This document shows, piece by piece, positions 7,581-17,313 of a DNA stretch of 64,000 bases (the first letter of the stretch is position 1; each line of letters begins with the position of its first letter). The notes beneath the pieces were generated by a model that was not told the origin of the DNA, did not search any database, and saw nothing but the letters and a program-made list of their open reading frames with translations. Origin of the DNA: Bacillus sp. HNG. GTDB lineage: Bacteria; Bacillota; Bacilli; Bacillales; Bacillaceae_L. The position numbers and the translations under genes were made by a program. The stretch covers positions 558,001 to 622,000 of the forward strand of contig NZ_QUQV01000001.1 in NCBI RefSeq assembly GCF_003400205.1, given 5' to 3'.

Positions 7581-8612
7581 TTATTTATTCTCATCAAGAT
7601 TCTCTAAATAGTGGAGTGCGTCTTCAAATGTATCAACAGGTACGATTTTCATATCACTCTTGATATCCTTCGCTGTTGCTAGAGCTTCGCGATAATCTGA
7701 GTCTGCTGCCCCATTTTCATTAGGTGCGAAGAAAATATCGACATCAGAATTATTGGCAGCAACGATTTTTTGACCAATTCCACCGATTGGACCAACTTGT
7801 CCATCGATATTAATTGTTCCGGTACCCGCAATACGCAATCCATGGGTTATATCCTTTTTAGTTAATTGATTATAGATTTCAAGGGTAAACATAAGTCCAG
7901 CAGAAGGACCTCCGATTTTTTTGGTATCTATTTTAATTTTCGGATCGGTCACCACTTCAATATCTGTAATTAATTCAATTCCAATTCCAATTTTGTCTGG
8001 ATTCTTTGGAAAAGGAGCAAGTGGAACGGAAACTGTTTTCACTTCACCATTTCGTTCGACGGAGATTTTAATGACTTCATTTTCTTTCTTCCCCGCTACA
8101 TACTCCATAAATTTTGTATGTTCTTCGATTTGGTTTCCATCAACTTCAAAAATTCGATCACCGGCTTTTAGTACTTTTTCCGCAGGCATTCCTTCAACGA
8201 TTCCCATAATGTAAATCCCATTGTTTTTGACTGTTACTGGCTTGTTCGCATGATGATAAGCAACAGAAATCGCAGATTCCTGTGAGTCCTCCATATAAAA
8301 CAGCTGTCGATTGTTATATTCCTCATCGCTTTCATTGTCACGTCTTACATGTTTAATCGGTAAAATCTCATGATACTTTTGAACCTTCGCCCATGCATAG
8401 CTAAATATATTTGCTTGCCCCATGCGAATAGTCGTTAACATGAATTCCCCGTCTTCTTTATAGCCGTTTTCCACTTCAATAATTGGAGCAAGCTCTGTCG
8501 CCATTCCAGGCTTAGTCACGTAATATGGGAGTTGGATAAAGGTGCCTAGTATCGCAAGCACCACCCCAACTGCAAGAGCTTTTACATAAGCCTTATTTCT
8601 CTTTTTCTTCAT
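7581..8612 (-). CDS. ylbL: Membrane-anchored PDZ-Lon protease YlbL
   Basis: Serine protease of 343 residues with one N-terminal membrane helix (about residues 9-28), a PDZ domain (about 125-200) and a C-terminal Lon-type proteolytic domain. The Ser-Lys dyad is visible: serine in GGPSAGLMF near residue 240 and lysine in GGIGQKIVAA near residue 284. There is no AAA domain, as in the SepM/YlbL group. B. subtilis YlbL is reported to help clear the SOS division inhibitor YneA; SepM processes a pheromone in streptococci. The start overlaps the end of ylbK by 20 bases, so translation is probably coupled. Confidence 0.9.
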   Translation of the reverse strand: MKKKRNKAYVKALAVGVVLAILGTFIQLPYYVTKPGMATELAPIIEVENGYKEDGEFMLTTIRMGQANIFSYAWAKVQKYHEILPIKHVRRDNESDEEYNNRQLFYMEDSQESAISVAYHHANKPVTVKNNGIYIMGIVEGMPAEKVLKAGDRIFEVDGNQIEEHTKFMEYVAGKKENEVIKISVERNGEVKTVSVPLAPFPKNPDKIGIGIELITDIEVVTDPKIKIDTKKIGGPSAGLMFTLEIYNQLTKKDITHGLRIAGTGTINIDGQVGPIGGIGQKIVAANNSDVDIFFAPNENGAADSDYREALATAKDIKSDMKIVPVDTFEDALHYLENLDENK

Positions 8613-9399
8613 ACAACAAAGACTCCTTCCACTTTGCGATTGCCTCTTGGATTGCGGGGAGTTGTTTTCTTGTTTCTTCTTCCCCGATTGTGATTATGTC
8701 CTCAATATTTGTAAAAGCACGTGAACTATAATGTCCTACATGTGGTCGGATCATAATATCAGATGAAAATTCTCCATACTTCACTAGCTCTTTCTGCATA
8801 ATATCAATACTTTGTAAAATCACATCAAATATTGAAGTAACCTCTTCATTTATTTTAACATGTGAGACGTCAACCGCAATAACTATATCAGCTCCCATTT
8901 CTTTTGCCACTGAAATGGGAACCCGATCAATTACACCACCATCAACAAGAATTCGGCCATCTATTTTTTCTGGAACAAAAATTCCAGGGATCGCAATGCT
9001 TGCTCGTACTGCATCTGCGACAGGGCCATTTCGAAACACTACTTTTTCACCCGTTAATAAATCTGTTGCAACAATACCAATGGGAATATCCAGTTGCTCG
9101 ATATTTTTACTGTGTGTAAAGACACGGATTAATTCCTTTACTCTTTTTCCTGCTATGAAGCCCATCTTCGGTACAGTAAAATCCAAATAATACTTTCGCT
9201 TAAAAGCAAGTGCAAGTTTATAAAGTCGATCAATATCAAGTCCCGCTCCATAAAAGCTTGCTACCAATGAGCCCATGCTTGTTCCTGCAATAAGATCGAT
9301 TGGTATTTTATTTTCTAAAAGTACTTTAATCACCCCTAAATGAGCAAATCCTCTTGCTCCACCGGATCCAAGTGCCAATCCAATTGTAGGTTTGTTCAT
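8593..9399 (-). CDS. ylbK: Patatin-like phospholipase YlbK
   Basis: Patatin-family acyl hydrolase of about 268 residues, RssA/YlbK type. The oxyanion loop GSGGARGFAHLGVI, the nucleophile elbow GTSMGS (catalytic serine near residue 43) and the DGG of the Ser-Asp dyad (RILVDGGVIDRVP, near residue 158) are all intact. Physiological substrate unknown. The start was set at the ATG at 9399, with CAGGGGAT 7 bases upstream; in-frame ATGs at 9408, 9426 and 9438 lack a good site. First gene of the ylbK-ylbL pair; the upstream gap holds a family A repeat. Confidence 0.88.
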   Translation of the reverse strand: MNKPTIGLALGSGGARGFAHLGVIKVLLENKIPIDLIAGTSMGSLVASFYGAGLDIDRLYKLALAFKRKYYLDFTVPKMGFIAGKRVKELIRVFTHSKNIEQLDIPIGIVATDLLTGEKVVFRNGPVADAVRASIAIPGIFVPEKIDGRILVDGGVIDRVPISVAKEMGADIVIAVDVSHVKINEEVTSIFDVILQSIDIMQKELVKYGEFSSDIMIRPHVGHYSSRAFTNIEDIITIGEEETRKQLPAIQEAIAKWKESLLYEEKEK

Positions 9400-9439
9400 T
9401 AGAATCATCCCCTGAGTTATTTTCATTGAATTTTCCACG

Positions 9440-9588
9440 CATTAACTGGCAGTACAGCCCTCAATTCAAAACTTTAAGGAAACCAATAAAGTACAAGTGA
9501 GATCAACTGCCAGTAAAAGCCTGATTGGTTCAACTAACATTCCGTTAGGGGTGAATACCCCCTCACTGAATGAAGTTTCACTTTATAT
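9440..9588 (-). repeat. Dispersed intergenic repeat, family A (short copy)
   Basis: Read on the minus strand it begins AAAGTGAAACTTCATTCAGT and ends TGCCAGTTAATGCG, matching both ends of the element at 5976-6243. It has a first hairpin around GGGGGTATTCACCCC and a second stem ACTGGCAGT/ACTGCCAGT (9445-9453 and 9506-9514). Compared with the other copy, one stem base pair changed from G-C to T-A with both partners altered. The remaining gap up to ylbJ (9589-9822) shows an AT-rich stretch with no site I can assign. Confidence 0.8.
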
Positions 9589-9822
9589 CATTATATGAAA
9601 AAAGAATTGAAAACTTGTACATTCTTTTTGGTCTAAACTTGCCACCCATCTACGTATATTTAAATAGATGTACAAACCATACGTTTGTTTCTTGCACTTT
9701 TTTTCACTTTTTTAATGACATTCTAGAAAACAATAGAGGATTGTGAAAATTGTGGGCTCTCTTATTCTATCACTCAGATGATCTCACTATATAAAAAGAA
9801 GACTTCAGTAGGAGGAGTACCA

Positions 9823-12109
<2,287 letters not shown>

Positions 12110-12281
12110 TGCTATCACCACTGTCTATGTAAATTGAATAAGATTATCCTACCATAAACCTAAACGTTTGTTAATGAATTACGAAAAATTGTAGGTCTTA
12201 TGTTTAATAAAAATTTTTCTCGGATAATAAAAATATGTCACATGATGTATACACAATTTTCAATTGGTCATAATTAGTAAT

Positions 12282-12447
12282 AACAACATCATTCGAGGAT
12301 GTTGTTGCCAACCGCGGAGAAGACTTACGTTTCCCCATAAGTTCTTCCTCCGGTTTCTCCTCTCCCTTTGCCTTCTTCCATGTGAACGGTAAGAAAACAT
12401 GGAATGGAAGGACCCTGCAGGTAGACTTGCAGGGTTTTTTTGTTTTT
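12282..12447 (+). ncRNA. Candidate structured RNA / leader with terminator
   Basis: Three hairpins followed by an intrinsic terminator on the plus strand. Hairpin 1: AACAACATC/GATGTTGTT (12282-12306), nine perfect pairs. Hairpin 2: GGAGAAGACTTA with TAAGTTCTTCCTCC, twelve pairs and two single-base bulges (about 12316-12353). Hairpin 3: CCTTCTTCCATGT with ACATGGAATGGAAGG (12371-12411). Terminator: CCCTGCA/TGCAGGG then T7GT5 (12413-12447). It ends 60 bases before the 129-residue gene, so it could be an attenuator or an independent RNA. A ylbH leader RNA family is known upstream of rsmD in related bacteria; that would imply the opposite strand. I see nothing in 12122-12281. Confidence 0.6.
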
Positions 12448-12507
12448 ATTTGTTACCTATTCGTGTTAAAGTAGACATGGAAAATATGAATTTGAGGGGA
12501 ATTTAGG

Positions 12508-12897
12508 ATGATACAACGTTTTATTGAGATTGGTGAAGGATTTTCTGATATTTATGAACTCGTTGAGCTAGTAAGAGGAAATAGACACAGAGTTTCGAAG
12601 CTATTTGCATTTCATACAACGATCCAGGATAAACAGGTTAGCTCTTTGGCAGCCGCATTTCAACCGACGAATCCTGGGGATTTTCAAGCAATCTATATTT
12701 GTAGAGAAGGCATTCCTAATCCTAATGTGAAACCAAATCAACGTTACACGCTAATTGCAGAGGTAGCGAAAGAACTTGATTTGCAAATCATCACACTTGA
12801 TGTAAAGCCTTCTACGATGTTTCATGAAAAAGAGCTCTATTATCAGCATTTAATCGGAATTTTACGAATGAATCGTTACATTCCGCCAATGAAATAA
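12508..12897 (+). CDS. Conserved hypothetical protein, 129 residues
   Basis: Not assigned a function. The protein is soluble, mixed alpha/beta, without signal peptide, metal motif or repeats; notable segments are GEGFSDIYELVELVRGNRHR near the start and QRYTLIAEVAKELDLQI near residue 80. I have a weak memory of Bacillus proteins of this type carried in databases under unrelated names, which I do not rely on. TTGAGGGG lies 7 bases before the ATG. It sits between rsmD and ylbG, which are adjacent in B. subtilis, and is expressed in the opposite direction behind the structured RNA. Confidence 0.75.
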   Translation: MIQRFIEIGEGFSDIYELVELVRGNRHRVSKLFAFHTTIQDKQVSSLAAAFQPTNPGDFQAIYICREGIPNPNVKPNQRYTLIAEVAKELDLQIITLDVKPSTMFHEKELYYQHLIGILRMNRYIPPMK

Positions 12898-12900
12898 GAA

Positions 12901-12943
12901 AAAAAAGCTTATCAAAAGCAAGATGCCTTTGATAAGCTTTTTT
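12901..12943. terminator. Bidirectional terminator after the 129-residue gene and ylbG
   Basis: AAAAAAGCTTATCAAA with its perfect 16-base complement, 11-base loop; U-tracts on both sides. It serves the convergent pair. Confidence 0.87.
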
Positions 12944-13217
12944 ATAAACCAATTTTATAGTCGTATTCCTTTGCACGATCTGGTTTTTTATTCTCAAATT
13001 CAATCTTTAAAAATGGTTTATAGGACGGCTCTACCTTTTTTACAAAGGCAAGAGCGTTTAATTTTTCTACGATTGAATCCGTATTTTCCATATCGTTATA
13101 TAGGACCACGTATTTAAGTCGTTTTGATACATAATGAATATTTCCAAATTTACGCAGCATTTTGGAATGTTTGAGCGAATGTAGCCAAACGATAATTCCT
13201 TGGCGTTGTCCAATCAT
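12942..13217 (-). CDS. ylbG: YlbG family protein (DUF2129)
   Basis: Small cytosolic protein of 91 residues, DUF2129/UPF0298 family, function unknown. The beginning [20 protein letters not shown] and the [10 protein letters not shown] segment are characteristic. It ends in a basic, tyrosine-containing tail. In B. subtilis it stands between ricF (ylbF) and rsmD (ylbH), as here apart from the inserted gene. The stop overlaps the foot of the shared terminator hairpin. Confidence 0.88.
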   Translation of the reverse strand: MIGQRQGIIVWLHSLKHSKMLRKFGNIHYVSKRLKYVVLYNDMENTDSIVEKLNALAFVKKVEPSYKPFLKIEFENKKPDRAKEYDYKIGL

Positions 13218-13363
13218 CGTGTTTTCTCCTTATTTCAATAGATTACATTAGATTATTAAATAGTGTAGCATAACAAGTTAAAATTTTACAATATGAAATA
13301 AAGTAGAAAACTTACCTTTTTCTGAAAATAACATGAACATCAGCTATTCCTTTTGGAATAGCA

Positions 13364-13807
13364 TCACTTACAACCGCAAGCCCCACCACTTCCACAGCCA
13401 CCACCGCAGCTCGAAATGGAATCAAAATAAGGATTCCCCGTTGGGACTTTAATATGCTTTGATACAGCTCCACCTAGTAGCACACTAATTTCATCAAGGA
13501 CCTTTTGTAAATTATCCTCTGCTGTTTTAAAATTAGCAATAGATTCGTGAAGATCGAGTTTTCTTTTTAGTTCCCTCGTCTCTTTTGAAACGGTTCGAAA
13601 ATCAGGATGGTATTTCCCAAATCGTTGAACCTCTTCATATTTTTCCTTCATCCTCTGAAAATCAGCGATTAACTTTTGTGCTTCTCTATCTTGTTGTAAC
13701 ATATATAAACAGCTTCGGTATTCCTCTGCAAGTTCTGAATGTAGAATCATTAATGAAATTTCTTGAGCCTCGTCAAGGATTTCAATTTTTTCAATTGTAG
13801 CAATCAA
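13364..13807 (-). CDS. ricF: RicF (YlbF), subunit of the Ric RNA-processing complex
   Basis: Protein of 147 residues, mostly helical (Com_YlbF domain), with a cysteine-rich end CGGGCGSGGACGCK. In B. subtilis RicF joins RicA (YmcA) and RicT (YaaT); the complex binds iron-sulfur clusters, supports RNase Y-dependent maturation of polycistronic mRNAs and is needed for competence, biofilm and sporulation. The C-terminal cysteines fit cluster binding. GGAGGTG precedes a TTG at 13807 by 6 bases and gives MIATIEKIEIL; the longer frame to 13855 has no site. Encoded alone upstream of ylbG. Confidence 0.9.
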   Translation of the reverse strand: MIATIEKIEILDEAQEISLMILHSELAEEYRSCLYMLQQDREAQKLIADFQRMKEKYEEVQRFGKYHPDFRTVSKETRELKRKLDLHESIANFKTAEDNLQKVLDEISVLLGGAVSKHIKVPTGNPYFDSISSCGGGCGSGGACGCK

Positions 13808-13882
13808 AATTAACACCTCCACAATCACTATACCACGAATTTTTACGAATCGCATCTCTGTAATAACACATGCTTATAAAAG

Positions 13883-14290
13883 TTAATGTATTTGAACATG
13901 AATCGTACGCTCAAGAGGATATGTAGTTAAGTCATTATGTACAACTTGAATCGCTAATGTATGTTCTCCTCTAGACAGCCCTTTAATAATAAAGGCTGCT
14001 GTCGATATTTTTTCTATTCTCTTCCCATCAATAATGACATTCAGATGACCCTCTCCATCCCTTTTCTGACCACCACTTTGTTTGAATGTAAAATTCGGAA
14101 TCAAGCATTCTAGATATACATCATTCCCTCTAACCTGATGCTTGACTTGAATGGTTCGCTCAATTTCTAACTCACTTGTATTGCTAAAACTGGTAGGGTG
14201 AATAATCGCGTCCGCAACAGACTTTTCATATATTTGAATCGGGGAGCATAGAAAAGAAAAAAGCAAAATATATATGTACACATTCTTCAA
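13883..14290 (-). CDS. Small secreted protein of unknown function
   Basis: Protein of 135 residues with an N-terminal hydrophobic segment (MKNVYIYILLFSFLCSP) that looks like a signal peptide or membrane anchor; a Cys at residue 15 is not in a clear lipobox. The rest is beta-rich, with GRGHTL-like SRGEHTLAIQVVHND near residue 108, recalling Ig-like or FixG-type domains that describe ligand-free beta sandwiches. AAGGAG lies 7 bases before the ATG. It is inserted between ricF and ylbE, adjacent in B. subtilis. No function proposed. Confidence 0.7.
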   Translation of the reverse strand: MKNVYIYILLFSFLCSPIQIYEKSVADAIIHPTSFSNTSELEIERTIQVKHQVRGNDVYLECLIPNFTFKQSGGQKRDGEGHLNVIIDGKRIEKISTAAFIIKGLSRGEHTLAIQVVHNDLTTYPLERTIHVQIH

Positions 14291-14345
14291 CTCCTTTTTT
14301 CCTAGTTTTTCCTTTAATTATTCAAATATCCTTGAGCATTAAAAG

Positions 14346-14372
14346 AAGGAGCCCTTCTAAAGGTGGCTCCTT
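14346..14372 (-). terminator. Terminator after ylbD-ylbE
   Basis: AAGGAGCC/GGCTCCTT with an 11-base loop, followed on the minus strand by TCTTTTAAT. It sits directly after the ylbE stop at 14375. Confidence 0.7.
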
Positions 14373-14374
14373 AC

Positions 14375-14614
14375 TTAATCACTTTGTCGCATCCCTTGAT
14401 ACATCTGTAGCATAAATGAGGCCATCTCTAAGGACTGGTTTATTTTTTGAACTTTATGTGGAATGGTTTGTTTGAAATAAGCCTTTGCCTCATTTTCCAA
14501 GACTTGAAAATCTCTTGGATTTCTCGTTAATTTACGGTACCAAACTGGATTTTGACGGACAAACGCGTGTAAATGTTTTTTTGAATTGATGTATTCATAT
14601 GTGTCTTGTCGCAT
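14375..14614 (-). CDS. ylbE: YlbE-like protein
   Basis: YlbE-family protein, 79 residues from the chosen start, function unknown. The segment HAFVRQNPVWYRKLTRNPRD is diagnostic, and the C-terminal half is helical. GGGAG lies 7 bases before the ATG at 14614, giving MRQDTYEYI; the GTG at 14632 directly abuts ylbD and has no own site. Cotranscribed with ylbD and possibly translationally coupled. Confidence 0.85.
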   Translation of the reverse strand: MRQDTYEYINSKKHLHAFVRQNPVWYRKLTRNPRDFQVLENEAKAYFKQTIPHKVQKINQSLEMASFMLQMYQGMRQSD

Positions 14615-14632
14615 CCTAAACTCCCTTCTCAC

Positions 14633-15022
14633 CTAATCTTTGCGAAAAGCAAAAGGATGATGATGCTTTTGGGTAGTGTTCAGTTGCTGTTGATTTTCGT
14701 TACCACGAAACTGGTGAATAACGGCTTGAATGGTTGAAATGGCTTCCCCTACATTTGTGATTGTCTCCTGGATATTATCCATATCTGCATTTTTAATAGT
14801 TGAAAAAATTTTACCAATAAAATCGCCTTTTCCACTTTCTTCTTTTTTACTGTCTTTATCTTTAAACTTATTCCACTTCTCATCTTCCTCACCGAGTATA
14901 TACCAGTCTTCGTATACTTCCTGCCATTTAAGTGTTCCTTTTCTCACTTCCTGTACCAGTAAAGGATGTTTTTTGACGAAGGCTTTAAATTCCTGAACGG
15001 ATGGATGAAGCTTACTCCCCAT
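14633..15022 (-). CDS. ylbD: Putative spore coat protein YlbD
   Basis: YlbD family, 129 residues; annotated in B. subtilis as a putative coat protein expressed during sporulation. Features: LHPSVQEFKAFVKKHPLLVQ at the start, a WQEVYEDWYILGEEDEKWNKF region near residue 50, a highly charged middle and a C-terminal tail ending in Q/H-rich sequence (QQQLNTTQKHHHPF), a composition often seen in coat proteins. First gene of ylbD-ylbE. GAGGTGATTTAA precedes the ATG. Confidence 0.85.
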   Translation of the reverse strand: MGSKLHPSVQEFKAFVKKHPLLVQEVRKGTLKWQEVYEDWYILGEEDEKWNKFKDKDSKKEESGKGDFIGKIFSTIKNADMDNIQETITNVGEAISTIQAVIHQFRGNENQQQLNTTQKHHHPFAFRKD

Positions 15023-15161
15023 TTAAATCACCTCGATATTCATACAATTGCCTACTATAGTTTATCTTTATTAAATTGAATGGTTCGCCCAAATTGCCAA
15101 AATGATAGGTAAATTGATAAAATAAGAATAATAAAAATATTATGGATTTGAGGTAATGTTA

Positions 15162-15659
15162 ATGGAAGATCGCATTCTACATAAATTACAAACATTTTTC
15201 CTAGAGGCAGATGAAAAAGAAAAACAAGCAATGGAGCAAGTAATCGATGCGGTGATTCGTAAACAAACAAAAGAAAATGGCTCCTATATTGGCGCGTTAA
15301 TGCAAACAAATCGACGTATTACCGATGACGAAACCTATGAAATTATTATTCCCAATACGGAACTTATTCAAAATCCATTACAAATTGTCCATGGCGGTAT
15401 CACTGCCACTTTACTTGATTCTGCAATGGGCTCACTTGTACACCATTTCCTCCCTCAAGAAAAAGCCGCTGTTACAACCGAAATGAAAATAAATTATCTT
15501 GCACCAGGAATCGGAAAAGAATTACGTTGTGTTGCACACATGATCCATAAAGGAACGAAAATTTGTGTAACTGAAGGAAGGGTATACCGTGAAGACGGAA
15601 AATTAATCGCACATGCAACCGGAAGTTTCTTTATTATTGACAGACCAATAAAAAAATAA
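15162..15659 (+). CDS. PaaI-family hotdog thioesterase
   Basis: Hotdog-fold acyl-CoA thioesterase of the PaaI/YbgC-like group, 165 residues. The motif NPLQIVHGGITATLLDSAMG (near residues 68-87) has the conserved HGG and the acidic residue of the active site; EMKINYLAPG follows. Substrate unknown, probably an aryl- or short acyl-CoA. GAGGTA lies 7 bases before the ATG at 15162 (MEDRILHKL); the ATG at 15156 is too close. It is divergent from ylbD and absent at this place in B. subtilis. Confidence 0.85.
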   Translation: MEDRILHKLQTFFLEADEKEKQAMEQVIDAVIRKQTKENGSYIGALMQTNRRITDDETYEIIIPNTELIQNPLQIVHGGITATLLDSAMGSLVHHFLPQEKAAVTTEMKINYLAPGIGKELRCVAHMIHKGTKICVTEGRVYREDGKLIAHATGSFFIIDRPIKK

Positions 15660-15672
15660 CGCGATATAAAAA

Positions 15673-15709
15673 ACCAGTAAGCAAAACCATGTCAGGTTCT
15701 CTTACTGGT
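15673..15709. terminator. Terminator between the thioesterase gene and ylbC
   Basis: ACCAGTAAG/CTTACTGGT with extra pairs inside (AACC/GGTT). The minus strand continues into TTTTTTATAT; the hairpin covers the ylbC stop codon. Confidence 0.75.
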
Positions 15710-16781
15710 CTTCTTCGTCCCAGGCTTGAATAAAGTTTTGCGTGTAGTATTTTTCGTACACCCCTACTCCTAGGTAATTGTATTCTTCGTTTAACAGGGT
15801 TTCTCGATGACCTTCGCTATTTAGCCAGCCTTCTACAGCAGCAATTCCGTCCACATATTTTGCTGCAATATTTTCTCCTGCCAATTGAAAACTTATCTCT
15901 CCCTCCGCAAGTCTGTCTGCAAGACCACCTTTTGTTGGGGAAATATGGTCAAAATATTGATTGACTCGCATATCTTTACTATGTAAATACGCGACATCTG
16001 CTAATTGTTCGTCGCTTTTTAATGGTTGTATTCCATGTCTTAAACGGATGACATTTGTAATATCCAGGATTTGGGCTTTAGTGCCCTGTTCAATTTCTTG
16101 CCACTTTGCCGGGGTGACCTCTTTAGCTGAAAGTAATTCTCCTCGGTAGGCTAATTCATAGGGTCGAAGTTTGATTAAAGTTCTCCCGTCTAAAAAACGA
16201 ATACTTGATATTTTGTCCGTAAATGTATCCACGTATAGTTGAATATAGACATTTCCCATCGCAATTAATGGTCTTGCTTTCATTTCCTTATCAGTTAACT
16301 CAAACCGATAAGGGTTTTTATCAACGTTTAATGAAATTTTAGGCTTTATTAACCCTTTTGAACGGATTTCCGCTACCGGTTGTCCGATTGCAAAGGGCTC
16401 AACCAGAACATCATTGCCCGTTCCAAATACGGAGACAACTCTGCCATTTTCAATTCCCACTTGGATATAATTTTGTGGATTTGTATTATACACCCACCAG
16501 TCATAGTCATAGGAAGAGCGATCAATTCGTTGGGGTTCCCCTAATTTTTCTTTGATTTGCGTACTATCCATTCCAATGAACGAGATCGGCCCATTGTATT
16601 GGTGAATTTCTTTTTGAAGAGGAATATTTTGCTTGGTTGTGCTCGAATGTTTTAATTTGGTTGCTGTATGTTCAACACCATTCACGAGTTCGGTTCTTCC
16701 GTGATTAATAGAAATATAATAAAAGCTAGAGACTAATAGTAAGATGGTTACTGCAATCCTTGCCACTTTCAGACTAACCAC
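15702..16781 (-). CDS. ylbC: CAP-domain protein YlbC
   Basis: Membrane-anchored or secreted protein of 359 residues. One N-terminal hydrophobic helix (about 7-25), a CAP-associated N-terminal domain (about 70-210; two related halves starting GMDSTQIKEKLGEPQRID and FAIGQPVAEIRS), then a C-terminal CAP/SCP domain (about 235-355) with HSKDMRVNQYFDHISPTKGG, GENIAA and GWLNSEGHRETLL, the usual His/Glu/His cavity residues. Function unknown. The start is uncertain: the GTG at 16781 is only one base after AGGAA, and a CTG at 16772 is better spaced. Regulation is not visible. Confidence 0.85.
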   Translation of the reverse strand: MVSLKVARIAVTILLLVSSFYYISINHGRTELVNGVEHTATKLKHSSTTKQNIPLQKEIHQYNGPISFIGMDSTQIKEKLGEPQRIDRSSYDYDWWVYNTNPQNYIQVGIENGRVVSVFGTGNDVLVEPFAIGQPVAEIRSKGLIKPKISLNVDKNPYRFELTDKEMKARPLIAMGNVYIQLYVDTFTDKISSIRFLDGRTLIKLRPYELAYRGELLSAKEVTPAKWQEIEQGTKAQILDITNVIRLRHGIQPLKSDEQLADVAYLHSKDMRVNQYFDHISPTKGGLADRLAEGEISFQLAGENIAAKYVDGIAAVEGWLNSEGHRETLLNEEYNYLGVGVYEKYYTQNFIQAWDEEDQ

Positions 16782-16851
16782 TTCCTAACATTAATGGTAT
16801 TTCTACTATGTATATTTAAATTTGCTAGAGTTATGCGTTTTTGAAAAAAAT

Positions 16852-16880
16852 AAACAGGCACCCATCTGGTGCCTGTTTTT
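16852..16880 (-). terminator. Terminator after ylbB
   Basis: AAACAGGCACC pairs with GGTGCCTGTTT; on the minus strand it is followed by ATTTTTTTCA. It overlaps the ylbB stop codon at 16879. Confidence 0.8.
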
Positions 16881-17304
16881 AATGAAGTTGGTCTTGTTCG
16901 GAAATATCACTTAAAGCTTCTCCTGCCAAATTATCAGATGTTTCATTCGTCGATAAATCACCTAGTGATAACATTCCAACTAATTGGTCATTTTCTACAA
17001 CAGGTAAGCGTCTAATTTGATGTTTCGACATCAGCTGGGATGCTTCCTCAAGAGAAGTATCTGGTGTACATGTAATTAAGTCATCACTCATCACATTTGT
17101 CACTTTATTTGATCCCGATCTTTTTTCCGCATATCCTCGAACCACTAAATCACGGTCAGTGATCATTCCAATTAATTTTTTATCTTCCAAAATTGGAATC
17201 GCACCAACATCTAAATCCTTCATTTTAACGGCTACTTCATAAACATTATCAAGGGGCGTACAATATTCAACATCAGTACTCATTACGTCGCGAACAGAAT
17301 CCAT
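16879..17304 (-). CDS. ylbB: CBS-domain pair protein YlbB
   Basis: Stand-alone CBS (Bateman) module of 141 residues: first CBS about 7-62 (VRDVMSTDVEYCTPLDNVYE), second about 72-128 (TNVMSDDLITCTPDTSLEEA). Such modules bind adenine nucleotides and regulate partners; the partner is unknown. IGMITDRDLVVRGYA ends the first domain in typical fashion. GGAGGT precedes the ATG. Nine bases separate it from the upstream LysM-CAP gene, so they are probably one transcript. Acidic C-terminal tail. Confidence 0.88.
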   Translation of the reverse strand: MDSVRDVMSTDVEYCTPLDNVYEVAVKMKDLDVGAIPILEDKKLIGMITDRDLVVRGYAEKRSGSNKVTNVMSDDLITCTPDTSLEEASQLMSKHQIRRLPVVENDQLVGMLSLGDLSTNETSDNLAGEALSDISEQDQLH

Positions 17305-17313
17305 TGTAACCTC

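Noticed and set aside
5976-9588. Composite transposon carrying tmcAL-ylbL-ylbK
   Set aside because: The flanking repeats are inverted, but they encode no transposase, and the genes between are syntenic core genes found in this order in relatives.
12282-12447. T-box leader or tRNA-like gene
   Set aside because: No T-box bulge sequence or specifier arrangement and no tRNA cloverleaf; the hairpins do not fit.
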